From DATMQA01 sp035566895 (GTDB taxonomy: Bacteria; Verrucomicrobiota; Verrucomicrobiia; Limisphaerales; UBA8199), in assembly GCA_035566895.1 (NCBI GenBank), contig DATMQA010000096.1, forward strand, positions 6,176 to 70,175: a stretch of 64,000 nucleotides of DNA. The letters run 5' to 3'. Positions 27,190-36,733 of this stretch are shown piece by piece; the stretch's first letter is position 1; each line of letters opens with the position of its first letter. The notes below the pieces were generated by a model. That model was not told where the DNA came from and did not search any database. It saw nothing but the letters and a program-made list of their open reading frames with translations. Both the position numbers and the translations under genes were made by a program.

Positions 27190-28218
27190 TTACTCTCGGG
27201 AGTAGGGTCGGGAGGCTTCCAGCAGTGCCGTGGCGCCATGGGTGTTGGAGATGGCGGATGAGGGAATCGCGTGCCCGAATAATTCCCGAATAAACCGGCC
27301 GAGGGTTTCATTGGTGGGTCCGTAACCGGAGTGGTAAATATAGTGCTCCAAATCATACAAAAACTCGTCGGCGTTGGGATACCGTTTACTAAGGTCGCGC
27401 GCCAGGGCGCGGTGCAGAACCCAGTTGAGCCGCTCGTCGACTCGCTGGTCCAATGCCTGGAAATCCGGGATGGGCAAATTGATCATCCGCTGCCGCGATT
27501 CCTCCGCGTTGGCGCCCTTGAAAATGTTTTTCCCCAGCAGCAGGTGCGCCAGTACCACCCCGGCGGAGAACAGGTCGGAGCGCTTGTCGGTGATCTGGAA
27601 ATTGGCCTGTTCGGGACTCATGTAATCCGCCTTGCCGGCAACGACTTCGCCCTCATTATCGACGAGAAAGCCCCGCGCTTTGGCAATGCCGAAATCGGTA
27701 AGTTTTACGTCGCCTTCAAACGCAATCATGATGTTTTTGAAGCTGACGTCGCGATGGACGATGCCCAGCGGCCGTCCATCCTTGTCGGTTTTGGCATGGG
27801 CGTAAGCCAGCCCGCGGGCGACTCGGCTGACGATGAAAATGGCCAGTTCCTTGGGCAAAGCGCGCTGTTTGTCCGCCAGTTGCTGGGTGAACTGCTCGAG
27901 GTTGGCCCCCCGAATCAACTCCATCGCCATAAAATAAACACCACGGGTTTCCCCGAGATGATAGGTCTGCACAATATTGGTGTGAATGAGGTCGGCAACC
28001 AGCTTGGCCTCGCCGATGAAGTTTTCGATGAACTGCTGCTGGTCGGCGTAGTTCTGGCGAATGACCTTGATGGCCACGCGCTTTACGAAATCGCGCGCGC
28101 CTTGCTGCTCGGCCTCGTAAACGATGCCCATGCCGCCTTCATACACTTTGCGCACGATTTCGTAACGAAACTCGTTCTGGATCGTGAAAAGGGCCACGCT
28201 CTGATGTTGCTCGAACAC
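27190..28218 (-). CDS. Serine/threonine protein kinase (Hanks-type, cytoplasmic)
   Basis: Bacterial eukaryote-like kinase of 342 residues. Gly loop EGGMGIVY (27-34), catalytic Lys51 in VAIKVIRQ, Glu in the alpha-C helix, HRD at 155-157 (VHRDVSFKNIM), DFG at 175, activation segment to KADYMSPEQ. There is no transmembrane helix or PASTA repeat after the kinase domain; the tail is short. It is divergent from hppA, 245 bp away. Targets unknown. Confidence 0.93.
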   Translation of the reverse strand: MFEQHQSVALFTIQNEFRYEIVRKVYEGGMGIVYEAEQQGARDFVKRVAIKVIRQNYADQQQFIENFIGEAKLVADLIHTNIVQTYHLGETRGVYFMAMELIRGANLEQFTQQLADKQRALPKELAIFIVSRVARGLAYAHAKTDKDGRPLGIVHRDVSFKNIMIAFEGDVKLTDFGIAKARGFLVDNEGEVVAGKADYMSPEQANFQITDKRSDLFSAGVVLAHLLLGKNIFKGANAEESRQRMINLPIPDFQALDQRVDERLNWVLHRALARDLSKRYPNADEFLYDLEHYIYHSGYGPTNETLGRFIRELFGHAIPSSAISNTHGATALLEASRPYSRE

Positions 28219-28383
28219 GGAACGAAGTCAAGTCCAGCCGCAACCGTATCGTCAGGGCGCCAGGGCAGACGCGCGGAGACGGCGGGCTTTTGGGGATTGA
28301 TTCCACCGCTGATTTGACTAAGGTTGGGCAGGAATGGCGGGCGAAGGACGGCCTTTGCTGGGGTGAAGTCAAGAGACGCAGAG

Positions 28384-28412
28384 CAAAAAATGGGGCGTTT
28401 GCCCCAAAAAAA
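28384..28412 (-). terminator. Hairpin with flanking A/T runs between kinase and hppA
   Basis: GGGGC / GCCCC stem with a short loop, AAAAAA before and AAAAAAA after on the + strand. Read on the minus strand it ends in TTTTTT, as an intrinsic terminator would, though no minus-strand gene lies upstream. It may instead limit antisense transcription or be part of the hppA leader. Confidence 0.45.
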
Positions 28413-28462
28413 GTGTTGGCGCCCCCCCTCCCGCTTCTGCGATAGTCTCGCGCTTGAAATTT

Positions 28463-31027
28463 ATGAAAAATAAACAATACTGGTTCTGGCTCGTAATCCT
28501 GTTCGGCTCTCTACTGGGTTCAACTGGCGCCTACGCCAGCGAATCGGACATCGTCATCCCCGACCTGACCACCGTGCGTTTTGACGGTTTGGGCGGCGTC
28601 AGCGGGGTAACGTTGATGTATTTGGGCATTCTGATCTGTTTTGTCGGAGCCATCTTCGGCCTCGTCCAATACCGGCAGACCAAGGCCTTGCCGGTGCACG
28701 ACAGCATGGCGAAAGTCTCGAATACTATTTGGGAGACGTGCAAAACTTACCTGTTCACCCAAGGCAAATTTCTGGCCATTCTCTGGGTGCTGATTGCGGC
28801 CTGCATGGTCTATTATTTCATGGGGCTGCAGCACAAAGGGTTCGGCAACGTCGTTATCATTCTCCTGGCCTCGATCCTGGGTATCCTGGGCTCCTACGGC
28901 GTGGCGTGGTTCGGCATCCGCATTAACACTGTCTCGAACTCCCGCACCGCCTTCTCCGCTCTCAAAGGCAACCCATTGGCTACCCTGGGCATCCCGCTCC
29001 GTTCCGGCATGAGCGTCGGTTTGCTGCTCGTCGCCGTCGAGCTGTTTTTCATGATCTGCATCCTGGTCTTCCTGAAGGACCTGGCCGGGCCCTGCTTCAT
29101 CGGGTTTGCCATCGGCGAATCCCTTGGCGCCAGCGTGCTGCGCATCTGCGGCGGCATCTTCACCAAAATCGCCGACATCGGCTCGGACCTGATGAAGATC
29201 GTCTTCAAACTGCCCGAAGACGACCCCAAGAACCCCGGCGTCATTGCCGACTGCACCGGGGACAACGCGGGCGACTCCGTCGGCCCGACGGCAGACGGAT
29301 TCGAAACTTACGGCGTGACCGGCGTGGCGCTGATCGCCTTCCTCGCTCTCGCGTTGGCGGGCAGCCCGGCCATCGGCGCGACCCTCATCATCTGGCTGTT
29401 CGTCATGCGCGCGCTTATGATCGTCACCTCGTTGGCGTCTTACTTCATCAATGAGGCCATCAGCAAAGCAAAGTTTGGCGGCCAGAAAGATTTCGACTTC
29501 GAAGCCCCGTTGACCCATCTCGTATGGCTGACCTCGGCCGTGTCCATCGTGGTTACCTTCGGCGCCAGCTACCTGCTGCTCGGGGACTTCAAAACGGATG
29601 CCGGCCCTCAAACTTCCCTGTGGTGGGTGCTCTCGGCGATCATCAGTTGCGGCACGGTGGCCGGAGCCTTGATTCCCGAGTTCACAAAAATATTCGTCAG
29701 CACCACTTCCAAACACGTAAAGGAAGTGACCAATTGCTCAAAGCACGGCGGCGCTTCGCTGAACATCCTTTCTGGCTTCGTGGCAGGTAATATGTCCGCT
29801 TTTTGGATGGGTCTGGTGATCCTCCTCCTGATGTTCACCAGCTATCTCTTCGCGACTTACCAGGGGTCACCCGTCGTCGCACTGCTCCCTGACGCCTTCA
29901 AATTTGCCGCGCCGATCTTCGCGTTCGGCCTGGTGGCCTTCGGCTTCCTCGGCATGGGACCGGTGACCATCGCCGTCGATAGCTACGGCCCGGTCACGGA
30001 CAATGCGCAATCGGTCTATGAGTTGAGCCAGATCGAAGGCATCAAAAACGTGAAGCAGCAGATCAAAACGGAGTTCGGCTTCGATGCTGACTTCGAGAAC
30101 GCCAAGTATCAACTTGAAAAGGGCGACGGAGCCGGCAACACCTTCAAGGCCACGGCCAAGCCCGTGCTCATCGGCACTGCGGTCGTGGGCGCCACCACGA
30201 TGGTGTTCGGCATTATCATGATGCTCATCAAGACCTGGACCGCCGAGCACTTCAACCTGGTTGAAGGTGCGGTGGCAACACCCGAGCAGCTTCACGAGGG
30301 AGTGCAGTTCGTCATGAGTTCTCTCAGCGCGTTGCAGCCGCAGCTCTTGCTCGGTCTGCTGATGGGGGGTGCCGTGATTTATTGGTTCACCGGTGCGTCC
30401 TGCCAGGCGGTAGTCACCGGCGCCTATCGCGCCGTGGTGTATATCAAAGAAAACATGCATCTCGACGCGACCACCGCGTCGGACAAGGACAGCAAAGAAG
30501 TGGTGCGCATCTGCACCGAATACGCGCAGAAAGGCATGTGGAACATCTTCATCGTGATCTTCTGCTTCGCGCTAGCCCTGCCGTTCTTCAATCCTTACTT
30601 CTTCATCGGCTATCTGATCGCCATCGCCTTCTTTGGGCTATTCCAGGCCATCTTCATGGCCAACGCGGGCGGCGCCTGGGACAACGCCAAGAAGATTGTC
30701 GAAGTGGACTTGCGCCAGAAAGGCACCGAGCTTCATGCCGCCACCGTCGTCGGCGACACTGTCGGCGATCCCTTCAAAGACACTTCCTCAGTGGCGATGA
30801 ACCCGGTCATCAAGTTCACCACGCTCTTCGGCCTGCTGGCGGTGGAAATCGCCGTCACCATGAAAGACCAGGCCTGGAAGACCGGCATCGGCGCTTTCTT
30901 CTTCATCGTCGCGCTGTGTTTTGTCTATCGTTCGTTCTACGCTATGCGCATCCCTGAGGAAACTGCCGAGAGCAATCCCACGCCCACTCCGAAGGTCCGC
31001 GAGCCGGAGTTGGCCGGCAAGCACTGA
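28463..31027 (+). CDS. hppA: Membrane-bound proton-translocating pyrophosphatase
   Basis: Polytopic PPase of 854 residues with about 16 membrane helices that hydrolyses cytoplasmic pyrophosphate and pumps H+ (or Na+). Visible: the Asp-rich DCTGDNAGDSVGPTADGFET and the C-terminal TVVGDTVGDPFKDTSSVA with MNPVIKF. The segment GAGNTFKATAKPVLIG has Lys at the site that separates K+-independent (GNT.KA) from K+-dependent (GNTTAA) enzymes, so K+-independent H+ pumping is inferred. The first helix (MKNKQYWFWLVILFGSLLGS) resembles a signal peptide. ATG 28463 is preferred to the TTG at 28454. Confidence 0.95.
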   Translation: MKNKQYWFWLVILFGSLLGSTGAYASESDIVIPDLTTVRFDGLGGVSGVTLMYLGILICFVGAIFGLVQYRQTKALPVHDSMAKVSNTIWETCKTYLFTQGKFLAILWVLIAACMVYYFMGLQHKGFGNVVIILLASILGILGSYGVAWFGIRINTVSNSRTAFSALKGNPLATLGIPLRSGMSVGLLLVAVELFFMICILVFLKDLAGPCFIGFAIGESLGASVLRICGGIFTKIADIGSDLMKIVFKLPEDDPKNPGVIADCTGDNAGDSVGPTADGFETYGVTGVALIAFLALALAGSPAIGATLIIWLFVMRALMIVTSLASYFINEAISKAKFGGQKDFDFEAPLTHLVWLTSAVSIVVTFGASYLLLGDFKTDAGPQTSLWWVLSAIISCGTVAGALIPEFTKIFVSTTSKHVKEVTNCSKHGGASLNILSGFVAGNMSAFWMGLVILLLMFTSYLFATYQGSPVVALLPDAFKFAAPIFAFGLVAFGFLGMGPVTIAVDSYGPVTDNAQSVYELSQIEGIKNVKQQIKTEFGFDADFENAKYQLEKGDGAGNTFKATAKPVLIGTAVVGATTMVFGIIMMLIKTWTAEHFNLVEGAVATPEQLHEGVQFVMSSLSALQPQLLLGLLMGGAVIYWFTGASCQAVVTGAYRAVVYIKENMHLDATTASDKDSKEVVRICTEYAQKGMWNIFIVIFCFALALPFFNPYFFIGYLIAIAFFGLFQAIFMANAGGAWDNAKKIVEVDLRQKGTELHAATVVGDTVGDPFKDTSSVAMNPVIKFTTLFGLLAVEIAVTMKDQAWKTGIGAFFFIVALCFVYRSFYAMRIPEETAESNPTPTPKVREPELAGKH

Positions 31028-31223
31028 GCCCATCTGTCTTTTCAGACGCGACAGCGCCCCCCGGCTCATGAAGCCTGGCGGGCGTTGCCGCCCAGACCAA
31101 TGTGTCGGCGGCAGACTCATCGGCAACGGAGGGGTGGCAAGATGCTCCAGCAGTGGGACGACGGCATGGCAAAAAGTTCTCGGCGGGACGGGTTTGAATG
31201 AGACACCGGGAGGCATCATTTGT

Positions 31224-31273
31224 GGCTTAAAAAGGCTTAAAAAGGTTTAAATAGGCTTCAAATGGTTTAAGTC
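31224..31273. repeat. Decamer array 1 (GGCTTAAAAA type)
   Basis: Five 10-bp units: GGCTTAAAAA twice, GGTTTAAATA, GGCTTCAAAT, GGTTTAAGTC. Confidence 0.9.
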
Positions 31274-31350
31274 GGTGCTGGGTGATCGGCACGGGAAAAT
31301 TTCCCCGGAGGGTGGCTTTTGGCAGGAGAGGGAAAAGAAATAAATATTTC

Positions 31351-31400
31351 GGTGCGGATAGGTGAGGATAGGTGAGGATAGCCGCGGATAGGCGCCGACG
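31351..31400. repeat. Decamer array 2 (GGTGAGGATA type)
   Basis: Five 10-bp units: GGTGCGGATA, GGTGAGGATA twice, GCCGCGGATA, GGCGCCGACG. Confidence 0.9.
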
Positions 31401-31463
31401 GTTGACGGGAGCAGGCGGCCTAGGCGGAGAGTGGGGGGATAGGGGGTGTCTTGGGGGTGTACA

Positions 31464-31554
31464 GCCGTCCCACCGTCCCAAGGCCGGTAAACACGGGCGA
31501 TTCTCACTCTTGCAGCCGTCCCACGAGCGTCCCGGACCGTCCCAGCCGTCCCAC
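31464..31554. repeat. Decamer array 3 (GCCGTCCCAC type), split in two
   Basis: GCCGTCCCAC at 31464-31473 followed by CGTCCCAAGG, then 40 bp of unrelated sequence, then GCCGTCCCAC, GAGCGTCCCG, GACCGTCCCA, GCCGTCCCAC at 31515-31554. Confidence 0.8.
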
Positions 31555-31758
31555 GGACGACGAAGAGTGGGTAGTGGATGTGGACGGAAAAGCTTTAAGG
31601 GGCTTCCAAGATCGACCGACAGCTTACCGACCGTAGCGACCGAACCGGTTAGATGTGTAACATGAGTGGATTGCTTATGTTTAGCCGGACTGTGGGCACC
31701 AACCAGGACGGTCCCCCCACGGATGCTCGAGTTTAGTCGAAGGTGGTGTCCAAAGCGG

Positions 31759-33789
31759 TCAAACTCGAATGGAAGGCGGCAACGGGCAATCCAGGGTGTC
31801 TGCGATGGCGCGGAGTAATTCCACCTCCGTTTCCTGGATGACACCATCCGCCGCGACGACCTGGGCGCAGGCGTCCAGCACATTCTTTTTGATTTGCGGC
31901 ACCGCTTGCGAGAGGCGGTTCAGCGCCGTATCAACTTTGTCGAGACCCCAATCCTTTTCTGCGAGCAACTGGATATCCGCCTGAGCCGCATAGCGCAGCA
32001 ACTGCGCTCCCTGTTCGAAGGCGCTGGCCACCTTTTCCGGCTCCTGCTGGCCGATGTAGGCCAATCCCGACAACAGCACGGCGCAGTCGCCGGCCAGGGG
32101 CTTGAGCGCGTAGTATTGGATTACGGGCCGCCGGGCACCCAGGTAATGCGGTTCCAGGTGCCGCATGACGATCTTCTGCAGGACATACTCGAACAAATCG
32201 ATCTCGCCGTCGCTTTCCACCAGCACTTTTACCGCGGCGCTGAACTGCCGGAACTGAAGCGGTGACATGTGGCGCAACCCGGGCAGCGCCAGATCGACCA
32301 ACGGGAGTTTGGCATGCGCGGCGACGCCGGCCACCTGGGGCAGTATGCGGAGCGTCTCCTGGCAAACCTCAGCGGAAGTTGCCGCGGCCAGTTCGTCGAG
32401 CTGTTTCTTCTGCACCGTTTCGTCCTCGCTCAACAGCAGTCCATAAATCAACGTGCAGGACCCCAGCCCTTCGCCGGCTGCCGCTTGCAGGGCAGGGGGA
32501 ATGGCGTTCCGCAGTTCCTCGGCATAGCGCAAGTGAGTCGGCGTGGGAGTACCGGTGTGGGCCAGGACTCTTTGCGCGGTAACGGCCGGCGGAGCGGGGA
32601 ACGAGGGCCGGCGCGGCTCCACCCAGTCCGATGGCGGTGCGGAACCCAAGCTGCTCAGCGGCATGGCAGCAGCGCCGAGCGCTGACTCGAGAAACGAAGG
32701 CGCATGGGATTGCCGCTCAAATTCCGCCAGCGCGGCGGCCTGGACAACCGGAATCTGTTCTTTGGACAGCGGCGGGAACTTGCCATCCCAGGCCGGATCG
32801 ATTGCCCGAATCCGCTCGTCGATTGGCGGATGCGTCGCCATTAACCCGAAGAACGGTTCGCCCATGCCGTTGCCGAAAAACATGTGGCTGGCCTGCTCAG
32901 CTTGCGGAGAGAGAAGGCGCGAACCATAGCTGTAGCGGCCAATCTTTTGAAGCGCCCCGGAGAGCCCGGCCGGGTTGCGGGTGAACTGGACCGACGAGGC
33001 ATCGGCGAGGAATTCTCGTTGACGGCTGACGGCGGCCTGGATGAGTCGGCCAAAGAACACGCCTACCCACCCGATGAGCAGCAGCGCCAGTCCGAGCAGC
33101 GGCAGCGGATTGCGGTCGCGACTGCTTCGCGAGCGTGTCTGCAGGAGAACGCGGCCGATGATCGCCAGGCACAAAATGCCGAAAATGGCACCCATCAAGC
33201 GCAGGTTGAGCCGCATGTCGCCATTCAGGATATGACTGAACTCGTGGCCGATTACGCCCTGCAATTCGTCTCGCGTCAGCATTCTCATGCTGCCTTCGGT
33301 GACGGTGATGACCGCGTCACTGGTGGAATGCCCGGCGGCAAACGCGTTGATAGCTTGCTCGTCGGGCAGCAAATACACTTGCGGCACGGGCACGCCCGAG
33401 GCGATGGCCATCTCCTCGACGACATTCAAAAGCTTCCGTTCGTCCGGGTCGGTGGTGCTGGAACTGACAGGTCTGCCCCCGAGCATGGACGCTACCGCGC
33501 TGCCGCCCTGGGCCAGTTCGAGTGTCTTGTAACCGCTGCCCAAGGCGATAACGGCCAGCGTGCCAATCGATACGCCGAGGAAGAGACGCGGGTTCCAAAG
33601 CGTCTGCAGCGGCGGCTCCTCCTCGTAGCCATAATGATGGCGGCTATGATAGCGTGCGTCGACCCCGGTAAAGATGAGCGCGGTGACAAGATAAACCGCG
33701 GCTATCAGCATCGCCACGCCCGCGATAAAATACAGTACCAACCACTTGGTGGCGCGACGGGCTTTATCCTGGCGCTCGAAGAAGTCCAT
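31759..33789 (-). CDS. M48-family (HtpX-like) membrane zinc metalloprotease
   Basis: Membrane protease of 676 residues. Two N-terminal helices (about 15-40 and 70-88) lead to the M48 domain with zinc motif HEFSH (His182, Glu183, His186) and AINAFAAGHS; a second membrane pair (GAIFGILCLAIIGRVLL, LLGLALLLIGWVGVFFG); the third ligand region RQREFLADASSVQFTRNPAG; and ATHPPIDERIRAI. After about residue 350 comes a 300-residue helical extension absent from HtpX, ending LRAIADTLDCPLPPS, which resembles a TerB-like fold by eye. The lemA gene is 75 bp upstream on the same strand: LemA/M48 pairs are common in bacteria. Confidence 0.9.
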   Translation of the reverse strand: MDFFERQDKARRATKWLVLYFIAGVAMLIAAVYLVTALIFTGVDARYHSRHHYGYEEEPPLQTLWNPRLFLGVSIGTLAVIALGSGYKTLELAQGGSAVASMLGGRPVSSSTTDPDERKLLNVVEEMAIASGVPVPQVYLLPDEQAINAFAAGHSTSDAVITVTEGSMRMLTRDELQGVIGHEFSHILNGDMRLNLRLMGAIFGILCLAIIGRVLLQTRSRSSRDRNPLPLLGLALLLIGWVGVFFGRLIQAAVSRQREFLADASSVQFTRNPAGLSGALQKIGRYSYGSRLLSPQAEQASHMFFGNGMGEPFFGLMATHPPIDERIRAIDPAWDGKFPPLSKEQIPVVQAAALAEFERQSHAPSFLESALGAAAMPLSSLGSAPPSDWVEPRRPSFPAPPAVTAQRVLAHTGTPTPTHLRYAEELRNAIPPALQAAAGEGLGSCTLIYGLLLSEDETVQKKQLDELAAATSAEVCQETLRILPQVAGVAAHAKLPLVDLALPGLRHMSPLQFRQFSAAVKVLVESDGEIDLFEYVLQKIVMRHLEPHYLGARRPVIQYYALKPLAGDCAVLLSGLAYIGQQEPEKVASAFEQGAQLLRYAAQADIQLLAEKDWGLDKVDTALNRLSQAVPQIKKNVLDACAQVVAADGVIQETEVELLRAIADTLDCPLPPSIRV

Positions 33790-33864
33790 TTCTGCTTCGA
33801 AAGGTTAAATCAGAACGCGCCGGGACGAGTGCACTCATTTAACCCGTTTGGCTCACTTGACGAC

Positions 33865-34476
33865 TCAAGAGAACGATACCTTTGGCGCTTCCTTCTCCTC
33901 CGGCTTTTCAATCACAAACAGTTCCGCCGGCATGAAATTAAACGGCCCGGCGATCAGGTTGGTGGGGAAGGTTTCCCGCACGGTGTTATAGCTCATCACC
34001 GAATCGTTGTAAGCCTGGCGGGCGAAGGCCACCTTGTTCTCTGTTGAGGTCAGCTCCTCCATCAGGCTCATCATGGTCGTATTGGCCTTCAAATCCGGGT
34101 AGGCCTCCGACAAGGCGAACAGCCGGCCCAGCGTGCCGGTTAGTGCGGTTTCTGCGCCGGACAATTCTTTCATGGCCGCGGCGTCGCCGGGGGTCTGCGC
34201 GGCGCGCGTGTTGGCAGCCGCGGCGGCATTGCGGGCGGCAACAACGGCTTCGAGCGTACCACGTTCATGTTTGATGTAGCCCTTCGCGGTCTCGACCAGG
34301 TTGGGGATCAAATCGTAACGGCGCTTGAGCTGCACATCGATTTGGGCATAGCCGTTCTTGTAGCGGTTGCGCAAAGCGACCAGCCGATTATAGCCGCCCA
34401 CGACCCACATCAGGACGAAAAACAGCGGCACCACCAGCACCACCACGACAATGATTAAAACAGAGCCAACACCCAT
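33865..34476 (-). CDS. lemA: LemA family membrane protein
   Basis: 203 residues: an N-terminal transmembrane helix (VLIIVVVVLVVPLFFVLMWV) then the LemA helical domain with YNRLVALRNRYKNGYAQIDV, QLKRRYDLIPNLVETAKGYI and HERGTLEAVVAARN. Function of the family is unclear; it is linked to envelope proteases. Directly precedes the M48 protease. A heptamer array lies 80 bp upstream. Confidence 0.93.
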   Translation of the reverse strand: MGVGSVLIIVVVVLVVPLFFVLMWVVGGYNRLVALRNRYKNGYAQIDVQLKRRYDLIPNLVETAKGYIKHERGTLEAVVAARNAAAAANTRAAQTPGDAAAMKELSGAETALTGTLGRLFALSEAYPDLKANTTMMSLMEELTSTENKVAFARQAYNDSVMSYNTVRETFPTNLIAGPFNFMPAELFVIEKPEEKEAPKVSFS

Positions 34477-34557
34477 ATGCAGTCCTTTCGTTCGTTACCT
34501 AACAGCTAGGCCAAGAGGGCAGGGGAGGCAATTACAAAATGGGCAGGGGAATGGAGT

Positions 34558-34599
34558 CGTGAAGCGTGAAACGTAAAACGTGAAACGTAAAACGTAAAA
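34558..34599. repeat. Heptamer array CGTGAAA/CGTAAAA, 6 units
   Basis: CGTGAAG, CGTGAAA, CGTAAAA, CGTGAAA, CGTAAAA, CGTAAAA. Related words occur at 63498-63518. Confidence 0.9.
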
Positions 34600-34883
34600 T
34601 TTGTCTCAAGCTGGATGACGCCGGTGGGAGCAAGGGCGAGGACGAAGCGGACGGTATGCTGGGATTACAATGCAGCCAAGCCGGGACTTCAGGCCCCAGC
34701 CTCGCGCTTGCTCAACTACTCCCCCCGCGTCCGGTCACTTCATTCCCGAACGCGGTAGAATTTCTCCATCCCGGAAACGGCGACTGCCCAAGACCAAGCT
34801 CGGGCTCAAAGTCGCCCGGAACGGCTCCGCCACCCTCGATCCCCGGCTGGCTAGATCCTGACTCAGAGAAAACCGGATTGCCA

Positions 34884-34899
34884 TCATCCAAATGCATGA
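34884..34899. promoter_or_regulatory. Palindromic operator-like site, copy 1
   Basis: TCATCCAAATGCATGA, inside the longer match ATCATCCAAATGCATGATTTTG. About 154 bp before the sulfotransferase start. Copies 2 and 3 are at 40403 and 41353. Confidence 0.5.
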
Positions 34900-35052
34900 T
34901 TTTGGAGATAGCGTGCCTCGGTAGTGCTCGGCCGTTTGCACTACGTGCTTCGCCGTTGGACTCTTAAGGCCGCGCGGCAAGCTTGCCGTGAAGATTGTTC
35001 CATGTTATGGCAACCGTATGGATTCGGCGCAGATCGCGAGCGTGGAACCGGC

Positions 35053-36600
35053 ATGAAACGGCAGCAGTTGGTCTCGAAGGGGGCTCTGAACCGGATGCAG
35101 CAGACCGCCGGGGAGTCCTGGCAACGCCAGGACTATCAGCAGTATTTCGAGACCATGGAGCGCGCCTGCCGGTTGGATCCGGCCAATCATGGGCTTTTGC
35201 TGGACCTGGGCTCCGCCTACGGCATGCGTTACGATTACCCCGCCGCCGAGCGCTGCTTCGAGAAGGCCGTCCGCGTCGCCCTACGAAAGGAGAACGCGCT
35301 GGCGATGGCCGGCCTGCACTGCCGCAATTTTGCGCGCTATGAGCTGGCGCGGCGCTACTTCGAGCGGGCGATCGAACAACCGAATGCGTCACCCGCTTCC
35401 TTCGTAAAGCTGGCGGAACTCTACGAGCGGTTTCACTTTGCCGAGGAGGCCGACAGACTCGTCGAACGCGCGTTGCAACTCGACCCAGCCTGCGCCCTGG
35501 CAGTGCTGGTGCGCGCGAGATTGGACCGCCTGGCCGGCCGGGTGGAAGCCGCCGAAGGGCGGATTCGTCCGCTGCTGGCAAATTCCGACCGCGATACTTG
35601 GTCGACGCGCATTCGCGGCTGGTACGAACTGGGGGCGATCCTGGATCGCCAGGGGCGTTTTGACGAGGCCATGGACGCATTTCTCCAGGCCAAGGCCCTG
35701 ATCCTTCCGCAAGCCGGAAAGTACCTCTTCGCCCAACAAACGGTGCATGTGCTTTTGAAAAAGGCGGAGGATGATATTTCTGAGAGTGTTCTGCGGCGGT
35801 GGTTTGAGTTCGGAGCCGCCCTCCAACCACCACGCCAACTGGCGCTGCTCTGCGGCCATCCGCGCTCGGGCACGACGCTGCTGGAACAGGTTCTGGATTC
35901 CCACCCGGCCATCACCTCCGCCGAGGAAACCGCGATCTTTTTTGAAACCTACCTGTTCCTCAAACGTGATTTGCCGGCGGATACTCTCATGCTTTCGGTT
36001 CTCGACTCGGCCACGCCCGACTCGCTGCAGCAGGCGCGGCGATCCTATTTCCGCTCGATGGAAAGTTTTCTGGGCGGTCCCCAGGGTGACCGGCTGTTGA
36101 TCGACAAGAATCCCTCGCTCACCGCATTGGTTCCCGGGGTTGTTCGCGTGCTGCCGGAAACGAAGTTTCTGACCGCGTTGCGCGACCCTCGAGACGTGTG
36201 CCTCAGTTGCTTCATGCAACCCTTGCCCCTCAACCAGATCAGCGCCGTGTTCCTGAGTCTCGAAGGGGCGGTCGAGGAATACACCTCGATGATGGGGCTC
36301 TGGCGGGCTATGGCTCCACGGTTACCGAACCCGTACCTGGAAGTCCGTTATGAGGACCTGGTCGAGGATTTGCAATCGGTTTCCCGGCGGGTGCTGGACT
36401 TCCTCGGCGTCCCCTGGGATGAACGGGTGATGCGTTTCCACGAGCATGCGCAAAAAAAGCTGGTGCGCTCGCCGACCTACCAGGACGTGACCAGGCCGGT
36501 CTCCAAAGGCGCGGTCGGCCGTTGGCGGAACTATCAAAAGCACCTCGAGCCTTATCTCGAAAAACTGGCTCCGTTTCTGAAGGCGTTTGGATACGAATAG
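35053..36600 (+). CDS. TPR-domain sulfotransferase
   Basis: About 515 residues. The N-terminal half holds several TPR helices (YQQYFETMERACRLDPANHG, YPAAERCFEKAVRVALRKEN, RFDEAMDAFLQAKAL). The C-terminal half is a PAPS-dependent sulfotransferase: 5'-phosphosulfate loop CGHPRSGTTLLEQVLDSHP, 3'-phosphate motif FLTALRDPRDVCLSCF, and YLEVRYEDLVEDLQSVSRRV. It should transfer sulfate from PAPS to a carbohydrate or protein tyrosine; similar TPR fusions are frequent. The frame is open from GTG 34924, but ATG 35053 (MKRQQLVSKGALNRMQQ) gives the ordered protein; ATG 35002 is also possible. A palindromic site lies upstream. Confidence 0.88.
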   Translation: MKRQQLVSKGALNRMQQTAGESWQRQDYQQYFETMERACRLDPANHGLLLDLGSAYGMRYDYPAAERCFEKAVRVALRKENALAMAGLHCRNFARYELARRYFERAIEQPNASPASFVKLAELYERFHFAEEADRLVERALQLDPACALAVLVRARLDRLAGRVEAAEGRIRPLLANSDRDTWSTRIRGWYELGAILDRQGRFDEAMDAFLQAKALILPQAGKYLFAQQTVHVLLKKAEDDISESVLRRWFEFGAALQPPRQLALLCGHPRSGTTLLEQVLDSHPAITSAEETAIFFETYLFLKRDLPADTLMLSVLDSATPDSLQQARRSYFRSMESFLGGPQGDRLLIDKNPSLTALVPGVVRVLPETKFLTALRDPRDVCLSCFMQPLPLNQISAVFLSLEGAVEEYTSMMGLWRAMAPRLPNPYLEVRYEDLVEDLQSVSRRVLDFLGVPWDERVMRFHEHAQKKLVRSPTYQDVTRPVSKGAVGRWRNYQKHLEPYLEKLAPFLKAFGYE

Positions 36601-36646
36601 GCAGCGCCAGGGGAGCCGTTGCCGCGGAGAGAGAGCGCAGTCGAAG

Positions 36647-36677
36647 GCAGAGGCCGGGAACCGATCCCGGCCTCTGC
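36647..36677. terminator. Bidirectional hairpin between convergent genes
   Basis: Perfect 13-bp stem GCAGAGGCCGGGA / TCCCGGCCTCTGC with a 5-nt loop, midway between the ends of the convergent sulfotransferase and Ig/LamG genes. No T-tract on either side. Confidence 0.6.
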
Positions 36678-36733
36678 TGGTGATTGCTTTAACTAGCGGA
36701 TGCTGAGTCGCCGAGCATCCCCTGCCTCTCACT

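Larger units (their letters stand above)
31028..31758. other. 730-bp gap with three decamer arrays
   Basis: No credible gene; the long minus-strand frame across it is Pro/Arg/Ser-rich. It contains three separate 10-bp-period arrays (31224-31273, 31351-31400, 31464-31554). A non-repetitive block at about 31640-31758 (TGTAACATGAGTGGATTGCT) is not identified; it could be the end of a lost mobile element. Confidence 0.6.
34477..35052. other. 576-bp gap with heptamer array and palindromic site
   Basis: Divergent region between lemA and the sulfotransferase gene. Apart from the array at 34558-34599 and the palindrome at 34884-34899 I see no supportable feature; short frames on both strands have no family match or ribosome-binding site. 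Confidence 0.5.

Noticed and set aside
31640..31758. Insertion sequence end
   Set aside because: The block looks like mobile-element sequence, but no transposase, terminal inverted repeat or target duplication could be found.
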